Assembly (NCBI GenBank): GCA_965205165.1
Contig: OZ242037.1
Location: 1,426,001 to 1,490,000, forward strand
DNA from: CBDESM01 sp965205165
Lineage (GTDB): Bacteria > Chloroflexota > Dehalococcoidia > Bin125
Direction of reading: 5' to 3'
DNA: 64,000 bases
This document shows, piece after piece, positions 24,385 to 32,200 of this stretch. The position numbers were made by a program, and so were the translations under genes. The notes under the pieces are model-generated. The model worked only from the letters and a program-made list of their open reading frames with translations, was not told the origin of the DNA and made no database searches. The first letter of the stretch is position 1, and each line of letters begins with the position of its first letter.

Positions 24385-27300
24385 ATGACCGACGAACCCG
24401 CCGCCACGACGCTGGAAGACGCCCGCGAGAGCCTCAAGTCCTTCCCGCCCGCGCTCGCCCAGGACTTCGAGGCAGCCCTCGCCCGCGTCCAGCCCATGCT
24501 CGAACCCGACGAACTCGAAGATTGGGTCGGCACCGGCATCTCCGTCGCCAAGCACTCGCTCCGCTCCTGGGAGGCCGCCGCCGAATACTTCCGCAGCAGC
24601 GGTGGTCTGCTCGAGCAGATCGTCTACGACCAAATGCGCGAGTGGTGCGCCGTCGGCGTCGGCCTGATGGAAACCTCTCCCGCCCTCGCCGGCGCGCTCT
24701 TCCGTGCCAGCCCCGCCGTCACCCCCCACCTCAACGTCGCCCAGGCCGCCGATTGGGCCGAGCAGGGCCGCTCCCTCTACAAGGGCACTTGGAAGTCCGG
24801 CTCGCTCTCCGCCCAGTACTTCGACGTCAGCCCCCAGATGCTCCCCCACCTCCCGCTCAGCCAGATGCCGCTCCTCGTCGAGCTGATCGACTCGCTCGCC
24901 GGCCACTCCTACGAGCTCGCCTCCGCCTGCCTCGGCATGGCCCCCTCCGTGCTCAGCCAGCTCGAACGGCCCGACCGCGCACCCTTCCTCGAGTTCGGCG
25001 GCGTCGTCGCCTCCACCGCCTGGGTCGACGCCCGCGTCTACTTCGAGCGCGGCCCCGGCGCACTGCGCCAAGTCGCACCCGAGCACCGCAGCCGCTACCT
25101 CCGCCTCTCCGGCCAGGTCGCCCTCAAGGTCGGCCGGCTCGGCCACCCCTACTACCTCGAAGCCGCCCAAGCCCTCGCCGAAGTCGACTCCGCCGTCCAC
25201 GAGGGCCTGATCGAACTCGCCGAGCAGCTCGCCGCCCACTCCGGCGACGCCGCCATGGAGTTCCTCAAGTCCAGCCCCCGCGTCACCCAGCGCCTGCCGC
25301 TCGACGATGTCGCCCGTTGGCAGGAGTTCGGCCTCAACATCCTCCAGCAGAGCACCGACGGTGGCGAAGCCTTCTTCCGCCTCGAATCCGCCCGCGGCGA
25401 AGAGGTCATGGAGGAACTCTCCTCCCGCGTCGACCTCGACCGCGTCTCCGAACTGATCCGCATGTACTGCAAGGCCCTCACCGGCGTCGACGTCGGCGTC
25501 AAATCCTCCGAGGAACTCGCCCAGAAGGGCGTCGGCTGGGTCGACGAAAGCAGCCCCACCACCGAGGGCACCACCATCTACCTGCCCGAAATGGTCGAGC
25601 GCTACCAGAACAAGGAAGACAACTTCAGCGTCTACAAGGTCTTCGCCACCCACCAGGCCGGCCGCCTCGAATTCGGCTCCTTCGAGTACCAGTCCAACCG
25701 CCCCCCGCAGGTCTTCCCCTCCCCCGAAAACGGCGCTGCCAACGGCGCAACGGCGCGGAGCGATGACCCCGAAGAGGCGATCCACACCGACATGGAGCAG
25801 TTCTTCGACCAGTTCGAGGACCGCCAGCTCGCCCACGACATCTTCACCATCGTCGAGGACACCCGCATCGACACCATCGTCAAGCGCGAGTACGCCGGCG
25901 TCCGCAAGGCCCTCGATCGCCTCCAAGCCGCCGCCGCCGACCGCCGCCGGCCGATCGAGCAGATGCCCGCCCGCCAGGCGATGGTCGAAAACCTGCTCCG
26001 GGCCAGCCTCGACGATGCCGGCAGCATCCGCTGGCCCGCCGAACTCTCCGAAACCATGCAGGCCCCCCTCCGCGTGCTCAACCGCATCCGCGAGCACGGC
26101 GCTTCCGTCCAGGACACCGCCGCCGCCACCAGCCTGCTCTACGAATGGATCTCCAACGTCCCCAACGTCGAACTCGAAACCCGAGACTGGTCCGACCTCG
26201 ACATGGAAATGCCGCCCGGCGAGGGCGAGGACTCCGACGAGCAGATGCTGCCCGGCTCCGGTTCCGGCGGCCTCGAAGAGTCCTACATGCCCTCCATGCC
26301 CGGCTCCGAAGAACGCCCCTACGACAGCCCCGACCCGGTCGACTTCCGCGGCGACTTCAAGCCCGAACTGGTCCAGCTGCTGATGAAGCTCAAAGGCGAA
26401 ACCGGCAGCGGCGACGCCCCCCCGATCCCGCTCTCCAAGGAGCAACTCCAAGAACTGCTCGAAAAGAGCGTCGAAATCTCGATCAACGAGATCATGGACA
26501 TGGACCTCGCCGAATCCTCCGGCATGTTCCTCGACAACCTGCTCAAGGAAGTCAACAGCATCCAAGGCGAGCGCCAAGAAGGCCAGCAGGCCATGGGCGA
26601 CGACTCAACCGGCGAGGAAGACGACGGCGAACTGCCCGTCGAATCGCAGTCCTTCTACTACGACGAGTGGGACTTCCGCGCCGCCGATTACAAGCCCCGC
26701 TGGTGCCGCGTGCAGGAGCAGCGCGGCGAATCCGGCGATGTCGGCTACTACAACTCCGCCCTGCACGAGCACTCCCAGCTCGTCCAGGAAACCCGCAAGC
26801 AGTTCGAAATGCTGCGCCCCGAACTGTTCCGCAAAATCAAGCGCCTGCCCGACGGCGAAGATTACGATCTCGACGCCGTGATCGAGTGGTACACCGAGAA
26901 GATCGCCGGCGCCACCACCGAAACCAAGCTCTTCTACCGCCGCAACAAGGTCGAACGCGATGTCGCCGTCGCCTTCCTGCTCGACGTCTCCGCCAGCACC
27001 GACGAGGAAATCCAAAAGCAGCACGAGCAGAAGCACGACGACCAGTTCGACGACGACCCCCGCAAGTACCTCTCGTGGTGGGCGCAGCGCCGCGCTGAAC
27101 AGGCCCGCCACCCCGGCAAGCGGATCATCGACCTCGAAAAAGAAGCCGTCGTGCTCCTGATCGAAGCCCTCGAAACCATCGGCGACAAGTACGGCGTCTA
27201 CGGCTTCTCCGGCTACGGCCGCGACAACGTCGAGTTCTTCGTCTACAAGGACATGCAGGAACCCTTCGGCGACAAGATCAAGGAGCGGATCGACAAGATC

Positions 27301-27645
27301 TCCCCCGTCCGCTCCACCCGCATGGGCCCCGCCATCCGCCACTGCATCTGGAAACTCCAGAACACCGACGCCAAAGTCAAGATCCTGATCCTGCTCTCCG
27401 ACGGCCGCCCCCAGGACCACGGCTACGGGCGCGACCGCACCGAAAAGGAATACGCGATCCACGACACCAAGATGGCGTTGACGGAGGCGCGGCGCGAGGG
27501 CATGGTGCCGTTCGCGCTGACGGTGGACCGCGCCGGCCATGACTACCTCGGTCAGATGTGCCAAGATATGGCCTACGAAGTCGTCGCCGACATCGAATCC
27601 CTCCCCCGCCGCCTCCCCGCCCTCTACCGCCGCCTCACCGGCTGA
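24385..27645 (+). CDS. NorD/CbbO-type VWA protein, large
   Basis: 1086 residues, longer than typical CbbO or NorD (about 600-800). Residues 1-370 form a helical-repeat region of roughly 33-residue units ('AAEYFRSSGG', 'AGALFRASPAV', 'SAQYFDVSPQM', 'AMEFLKSSPRV'). The family segment 'FSVYKVFATHQAGRLEFGSFEY' follows near 415, then an acidic linker (610-660). The C-terminal VWA domain (855-1086) has MIDAS D-V-S-A-S-T, a Thr/Ser loop 'PVRSTRMGPAIRHC' and 'LLSDGRPQD'. The ending 'LPRRLPALYRRL' is typical of NorD. It is the likely adaptor that links the AAA+ ATPase upstream to its client. The extended N-terminal repeats may bind the client. Confidence 0.88.
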   Translation: MTDEPAATTLEDARESLKSFPPALAQDFEAALARVQPMLEPDELEDWVGTGISVAKHSLRSWEAAAEYFRSSGGLLEQIVYDQMREWCAVGVGLMETSPALAGALFRASPAVTPHLNVAQAADWAEQGRSLYKGTWKSGSLSAQYFDVSPQMLPHLPLSQMPLLVELIDSLAGHSYELASACLGMAPSVLSQLERPDRAPFLEFGGVVASTAWVDARVYFERGPGALRQVAPEHRSRYLRLSGQVALKVGRLGHPYYLEAAQALAEVDSAVHEGLIELAEQLAAHSGDAAMEFLKSSPRVTQRLPLDDVARWQEFGLNILQQSTDGGEAFFRLESARGEEVMEELSSRVDLDRVSELIRMYCKALTGVDVGVKSSEELAQKGVGWVDESSPTTEGTTIYLPEMVERYQNKEDNFSVYKVFATHQAGRLEFGSFEYQSNRPPQVFPSPENGAANGATARSDDPEEAIHTDMEQFFDQFEDRQLAHDIFTIVEDTRIDTIVKREYAGVRKALDRLQAAAADRRRPIEQMPARQAMVENLLRASLDDAGSIRWPAELSETMQAPLRVLNRIREHGASVQDTAAATSLLYEWISNVPNVELETRDWSDLDMEMPPGEGEDSDEQMLPGSGSGGLEESYMPSMPGSEERPYDSPDPVDFRGDFKPELVQLLMKLKGETGSGDAPPIPLSKEQLQELLEKSVEISINEIMDMDLAESSGMFLDNLLKEVNSIQGERQEGQQAMGDDSTGEEDDGELPVESQSFYYDEWDFRAADYKPRWCRVQEQRGESGDVGYYNSALHEHSQLVQETRKQFEMLRPELFRKIKRLPDGEDYDLDAVIEWYTEKIAGATTETKLFYRRNKVERDVAVAFLLDVSASTDEEIQKQHEQKHDDQFDDDPRKYLSWWAQRRAEQARHPGKRIIDLEKEAVVLLIEALETIGDKYGVYGFSGYGRDNVEFFVYKDMQEPFGDKIKERIDKISPVRSTRMGPAIRHCIWKLQNTDAKVKILILLSDGRPQDHGYGRDRTEKEYAIHDTKMALTEARREGMVPFALTVDRAGHDYLGQMCQDMAYEVVADIESLPRRLPALYRRLTG

Positions 27646-27661
27646 GCGAAAGGGCCGAACG

Positions 27662-28048
27662 ATGCGGCCGCCGCGGATCCCCGTCATCGCCGGCGGACTG
27701 GCCGTTGCTGCAATGGCCGCGGCGCTGGTCGCGATCCTCGCCGGCGAAGCGACGACCCCGCTCTACATCGGCGCGGCCATTGCAGCCGGAACCGCATCCG
27801 CTCTGGCCATCGCGCACCTGCTCGCCAAGCGCTCCGGCGCGGAAGCTTGGGCCGCCCTCGCCCCGCTCGCGATCATCACCAGCCTGCTCGGCGTCGCCGC
27901 CTCCGGCGCGAACTGCAGCGTCGCCTGCGTCGCTGCCGCCGGTCCAGCGGCCGCGGCAACCCTGTTCCTGCCCGATCTCGCGCGCCTGCGCAATCGCGCC
28001 GCCCTGCGCCGCAGCCTCGTGCGCGGCCGGCGCGGATCCGCCGCATAG
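27662..28048 (+). CDS. Small membrane protein, unknown
   Basis: 128 residues with three to four hydrophobic helices (about 7-27, 35-55, 65-82 and 85-105) and a basic Arg-rich tail. Two Cys lie close together (C-S-V-A-C). The ATG at 27662 follows the NorD-like stop by 16 bases, with AAAGGG upstream, and the stop lies 6 bases before the uracil-DNA glycosylase start. No family is recognised. Confidence 0.6.
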   Translation: MRPPRIPVIAGGLAVAAMAAALVAILAGEATTPLYIGAAIAAGTASALAIAHLLAKRSGAEAWAALAPLAIITSLLGVAASGANCSVACVAAAGPAAAATLFLPDLARLRNRAALRRSLVRGRRGSAA

Positions 28049-28054
28049 CAGCCG

Positions 28055-28735
28055 GTGCCAGACCCCGCGGACGAGCTCGCCAACATCGATGCGGAAGTTG
28101 CCGCCTGCCGGCTATGCCCCCGCCTCGTCGAATGGCGCGAGCAAGTCGCCCGTGAAAAACGCGCAGCCTTCGCCGATTGGGATTACTGGGGCCGCGGGGT
28201 GCCCTCGTTCGGCCCGCCCGACGCCCGCATCCTGATCGTCGGCCTCGCCCCCGCCGCGCACGGCGCAAATCGCACCGGCCGCATGTTCACCGGCGACCGC
28301 TCCGGCGACTGGCTCTACCGCGCCCTCCACCAAGCCGGCCTCGCCAACCAGCCCCGCAGCGAGTCGCGCGACGACGGCCTGAAACTGCTCGGAACCCGCA
28401 TCACCTCCGTAGTCCGCTGCGCCCCGCCCCAAAACAAGCCAACGACAACGGAGCGCGACCGCTGCCTCCCCTACCTCCGCCGCGAACTCGCCGCCCTCCC
28501 CGACCTCCGAATCATCATCTGCCTGGGCGCCTATGCCTGGGACAACGCCCTCCGCGAACTCAGCATCCGCCCCCGCCCAAAGTTCGCGCACGGGGCGGAG
28601 ATCACCGTGCCGAACGGCCCTATCGTGCTCGCCTCCTTCCACCCCAGCCAGCGCAACACCTTCACCGGCAAGCTGACGGAGCCGATGCTCGCCGCAATCT
28701 TCACCCGCGCCGCCGAGCTGGCCGGGAACGGCTGA
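28055..28735 (+). CDS. Uracil-DNA glycosylase, family 5 (UdgB-like)
   Basis: 226 residues. The enzyme removes uracil and related damaged bases from DNA. Motif 1 is 'GLAPAAHGANRTGRMFTGDRSG' given in part, the family-5 form without the usual catalytic Asp/Asn of other UDGs. Motif 2 is 'HPSQRNTFTGKLT'. Four Cys, two N-terminal ('CRLCPRLV') and two central ('RCAPPQNKPTTTERDRC'), match the 4Fe-4S ligands. The GTG start at 28055 is 6 bases after the upstream stop. Confidence 0.92.
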   Translation: MPDPADELANIDAEVAACRLCPRLVEWREQVAREKRAAFADWDYWGRGVPSFGPPDARILIVGLAPAAHGANRTGRMFTGDRSGDWLYRALHQAGLANQPRSESRDDGLKLLGTRITSVVRCAPPQNKPTTTERDRCLPYLRRELAALPDLRIIICLGAYAWDNALRELSIRPRPKFAHGAEITVPNGPIVLASFHPSQRNTFTGKLTEPMLAAIFTRAAELAGNG

Positions 28736-28803
28736 CGCCGGACGGGCGATGAGGAGGGTAGGCTTGACCCAGCCGCAGCCGCCGCGCCTGAAGGGGCGGA
28801 GAC

Positions 28804-30516
28804 ATGACGAAGATGCTCCAAGGAAGGATCCGGCAGGGGCTGATGGCGACCGCGCTGGCGGCCGTCGCGGGATTGGCGTTCGGGCTGGCCGCTCCGCAAC
28901 CGGCAGATGCGCAAACGAGCGCCTCAGGTTGGCAGCAGGTAAGCGCGGGCGCTTTCCACACCTGCGCGCTGTCATCGGCCGGCGAGATCACCTGCTGGGG
29001 TTCCAATGGCTACGGCCAAACAAATGTGCCGGCCGGCACCTACCGGCAGGTGACCGCGGGCGCTTTCCACACCTGCGCAGTGTCGACGGCCGGCATGAGG
29101 TCCTGCTGGGGTTCCGCTGGCCGCGTCGCCATAGGCAGCTTCCACACCTGCAGCGTGTCGTCGTCGGGCACGGTGTCCTGCACCGGCTCAAATGTCTTCG
29201 GCCAAACGAATGCACCGGCCGGCAGCTACCGGCAAGTGAGCGTGGGCAGGTTCCATTCCTGCGCGGTCTCCACCACCGGCACGATCTCCTGCTGGGGATC
29301 CAACACCTACGGCCAAACGAACGCTCCGGCACCGCCCGCCGCCGCCCCTCCACCGCCGAGTCCCACGATCGGCGAGCGGCACTCTGACGGGTATTTCCCG
29401 CTCAGTTTCGGGGAAGCGACGCTCGGGCAACTCAAAGCATCCGGCGCAGTCCTGACCGTCGAATTGACGCCCGCGGACAGCGTCACGGGCCCGGCGGGGA
29501 TCGGCGCTTTCGCGTTCCGACCGGGACCGGCCGGCGGCGGGCCGGCCTCAGCGGGCCTGGGTCTGGGAGCGCTGGCCGCCTTGCGGGACGAGGTCGACAC
29601 CTTCAGCGACTACGACGGCGACGCCCACGGCGGCTTGGCGATCCCCGATCTGCCGGTCTACGTCCGCTATGCGCCCTCTGCCTCCTCAACGCTGCGCGAA
29701 GCCGTCCTCAAAGTCACGCTCACACCCGCGAGCGGCGAGCAGCAGGCGGCAACGCGGACGATCTCCGTCGTCCCGCCAGCCGCGCCGTCGGTCAGCGTCG
29801 CCGGGATGCTGCGAAGCGATGCGGACCAAGCCGTCGATCTAGGCCAGCTCGCCGAGATTGCCGTCGGCTTGCGGCTGGTCCCCGAGCTCCCGGCCGGCCA
29901 AGCCGCCCGGACGAAAACCTGCCTTTCCGCGCCCGCCGCATCCCCAACGGACGGTTGCCCGGCCGAGGTCGCGCTGGGCGCCGGTTCGCGGCTCCAAATC
30001 AGCGGTCCCGCAACGTTCGCGGGAACCAGCGGCGCGAAAACACTGGAGGGCGGACTGAAGCTGCGCTGCGAAAGCGCCTCGAACTTGTTCGGCGGCGCGG
30101 GCACGGCCTGCGTCATCGTCCGCGATCACGACGGCTCCGCCGCCACGCCCGCACGCGCCCCGCGCATCCAAATCAACGACGACGCGACCAGCAACATCTC
30201 CATCGACATCCTGATCGTCGCCCCCGCCAGCGCATCCTTCCACGCCCAGCTCATGAACGCCGATGGCGCGAAGCCCCTCTACGACGACACGACCGGCAGC
30301 TACTACCGGCTCGACTCGAGGTACGTGGGCAGCCACGTCATCTCCGTCAACTGCACCTTGGCCAGCGAAACCGAACGGATAGTTTCAGGCGCAAGCGCCG
30401 GCCCCGGCGAAACGCGGGTGATTGAAGAGGTCCGGACGCAGCAATGCACGACCTCCGCAGGCGACTCCAAAACGCTCACCGAACGCGTCCGCTACACCGT
30501 CACCTTGTCGGATTAG
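28804..30516 (+). CDS. Secreted RCC1-repeat protein
   Basis: 570 residues. A signal peptide (1-36, ending P-A-D-A-Q) is followed by about five RCC1-like repeats (40-175), each carrying H-T-C-A-x-S and C-W-G-S-N with two Cys. The third repeat is shortened ('SCWGSAGRVAIGSFHTC') and appears fused to the next. A Pro-rich hinge (about 178-190) leads to a 370-residue beta-rich region with 'VTGPAGIGAFAFRPG' and Ig-like strands. Repeat proteins like this form beta-propellers or solenoids; with so few blades the fold is unclear. A TAGGCT box at 28759-28764 and GGGGCGGAG before the ATG suggest its own promoter. Surface binding is inferred. Confidence 0.8.
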   Translation: MTKMLQGRIRQGLMATALAAVAGLAFGLAAPQPADAQTSASGWQQVSAGAFHTCALSSAGEITCWGSNGYGQTNVPAGTYRQVTAGAFHTCAVSTAGMRSCWGSAGRVAIGSFHTCSVSSSGTVSCTGSNVFGQTNAPAGSYRQVSVGRFHSCAVSTTGTISCWGSNTYGQTNAPAPPAAAPPPPSPTIGERHSDGYFPLSFGEATLGQLKASGAVLTVELTPADSVTGPAGIGAFAFRPGPAGGGPASAGLGLGALAALRDEVDTFSDYDGDAHGGLAIPDLPVYVRYAPSASSTLREAVLKVTLTPASGEQQAATRTISVVPPAAPSVSVAGMLRSDADQAVDLGQLAEIAVGLRLVPELPAGQAARTKTCLSAPAASPTDGCPAEVALGAGSRLQISGPATFAGTSGAKTLEGGLKLRCESASNLFGGAGTACVIVRDHDGSAATPARAPRIQINDDATSNISIDILIVAPASASFHAQLMNADGAKPLYDDTTGSYYRLDSRYVGSHVISVNCTLASETERIVSGASAGPGETRVIEEVRTQQCTTSAGDSKTLTERVRYTVTLSD

Positions 30517-30634
30517 CGCCAGCTTCCGCCCGCTGCACCACGGCATCGGCATGGGCCGAGCCGGAACTGCTGCCCGTGGCCGATTTCCTCGCCCTTCATT
30601 TCGACGCCCTCAGCCAGCGCGAACAAGCATTGGA

Positions 30635-30663
30635 TTGCTGTTCCGTCCCCCATCCGCTAGCCT
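30635..30663 (+). promoter_or_regulatory. Promoter of the CAP-domain gene
   Basis: TTGCTG (30635-30640) and TAGCCT (30658-30663) are 17 bases apart, about 40 bases before the ATG at 30703. The hexamer TAGCCT recurs as a -10 in this window. Confidence 0.45.
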
Positions 30664-30702
30664 GTATCCATAGCGCCCGTCACTGGCGCAGGGGTTGATC
30701 GC

Positions 30703-31946
30703 ATGCGCTTCGGCACCTCCCATGCAATCTCCGTCCCTCGCCCTTGGGCGCATCTGCCAATGCGCAGATTGTTGGTCTTCTGCGCACTCGCCCTGCTGCT
30801 CTACGCCACAGCCGCATCGACTGTCGCAGCCGATCCTGCGCAACGCCATATCGAATTGAAGTATCTGATGCTGGATTTAATCAATGAAGCCCGTGCTGAG
30901 GCGGGCGCACCAGCAGTGAGTTTAGGCACGAACGGCGCTGCCCAGCTGCACGCCGAGCAGATGGTCGCTGGCTGTTTCCATGGACATTGGGGACTCGACG
31001 GGATGAAGCCATATATGCGCTACTCGCTCTTGGGCGGATATCAGGCCAACGCGGAGAATGCGTTCGCCTCCTACTTCTCCGTGGCCGGCACGGACCCGTG
31101 CGCGGTCGTTGCATCCACTAGCCTGCCCGATCTTGAGAGGCTGGTACGAGAAGCCATGGAAGGCTGGATCGACAGCCCCGGCCACCGCAGGAATCTGTTG
31201 ATCCATATCACCGTTTAGTCAATATTGGAATCGCGTGGCGCGGCGCGGAGTATTATATCTTCCGCGCTGTACAGCATTTCGAGGGAGACTACGTTCGGCT
31301 CTCTCAACTGCCCTCCATCATTGACGGAACCCTGAGCCTGTCCGGTCGGATCGTCAACGGCGGAGCCTTGGGGGGAGGGCTCTACGTACGTTATGATCTC
31401 CCGCCCAGAAGGCAGCATCGCGCCGTACTTAACGCAACCAGTTCATATTGCGGCGGCTATCCAATTGCCGCAGTTTTCCCGAACACTCGTTGGACGGGGC
31501 GCTCCTCCTCGCCCACCTGCACCGAACCGGGAGCGTCCGGTCCACGAGGCGATGGCAGTCTGATCGAGCTCCCGACGATAGGTGCCGAACAGTGGGAGTC
31601 GAATGGGTCGGTGTTCGCGATTCGCGCGGATATTTCGACCATTCTGCGTGATCGGGGTGTGGGTATATATACGATCTCACTTTCAGGCGAAGTTAATGGA
31701 GAGCGGACGACCCTGCTGGAATATGCCATCTTCCATGGCTTGTTTCCGCTCAATCGCGTATATGCCTACGGCACAGAGCAGATTCGCGCTTCCATGCTGA
31801 GCGAGCAGCTCGATCTGCATGTCGTGTTCCGCTGGGACGGCACGGTTTGGCGCGGCTACGCTGCGACAGGCGGGCGTCTCGTGCCGGGCGCGGCCGATTT
31901 CACGATCAGCTTGGGCGACTGGATCTGGCTGGGATCGCTCGATTGA
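30703..31946 (+). pseudogene. CAP (SCP/PR-1) domain secreted protein, split by a frameshift
   Basis: Frame one (30703-31218) encodes a signal peptide and a CAP domain: 'LMLDLINEARAEAGA', 'HAEQMVAGCFHGHWGLDGMKPYM', 'GGYQANAENA' and 'GWIDSPGHRRNLL'. It then reaches a stop. The expected continuation, D-P-Y-H-R-L-V-N-I-G-I-A-W, is encoded in the +2 frame from 31200 and runs to 31946. One base appears to be missing at 31198-31200 (TTGAT for an expected TTGGAT). The second part ends in a module with W-D-G-T-V-W and V-P-G-A-A-D-F-T-I like that of the first gene in the window. Base composition is lower in GC than the neighbours. This is a true frameshift, a sequencing error, or less likely recoding. 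Confidence 0.75.
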
Positions 31947-32200
31947 GCCGAGCCGCTTTCCCAGATTGGGGCCTGTTCGAGCTGGCAGAGGGCATCGGAA
32001 GTGAAGGCGGGGAGGACGGCGTCGAGCTTGCCGCAGCGGGCGGCGATATGGCGGAATGAGGGGACGCCAGCCGAGCACGGGCGCGGATGGGCGCGGATGG
32101 CGTCGTCTTCGCAGGTGCGGTCGACCAGCGGGGCCGCGGCTGGCGGCGTGCCATTGCGGGCGGGCTTGGATATTCTCGGCGGCAGTGCTGGAGGTGACGC
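31947..32200. other. Spacer with possible minus-strand coding remnant
   Basis: 254 bases with no intact gene. On the minus strand a stretch around 31960-32120 reads like a decayed protein, with 'EDDAIRAHPRPCSAGVPSF' and 'LDAVLPAFTSDALCQLEQ', but no start or full domain is seen. GATATTCT near 32168 and GGAGGTGACGC before 32201 probably serve the CoA-transferase gene. Confidence 0.3.

Noticed and set aside
31947..32200. Minus-strand gene between the CAP and CoA-transferase genes
   Set aside because: Protein-like text but no start, ribosome site or full domain; kept only as a possible remnant.
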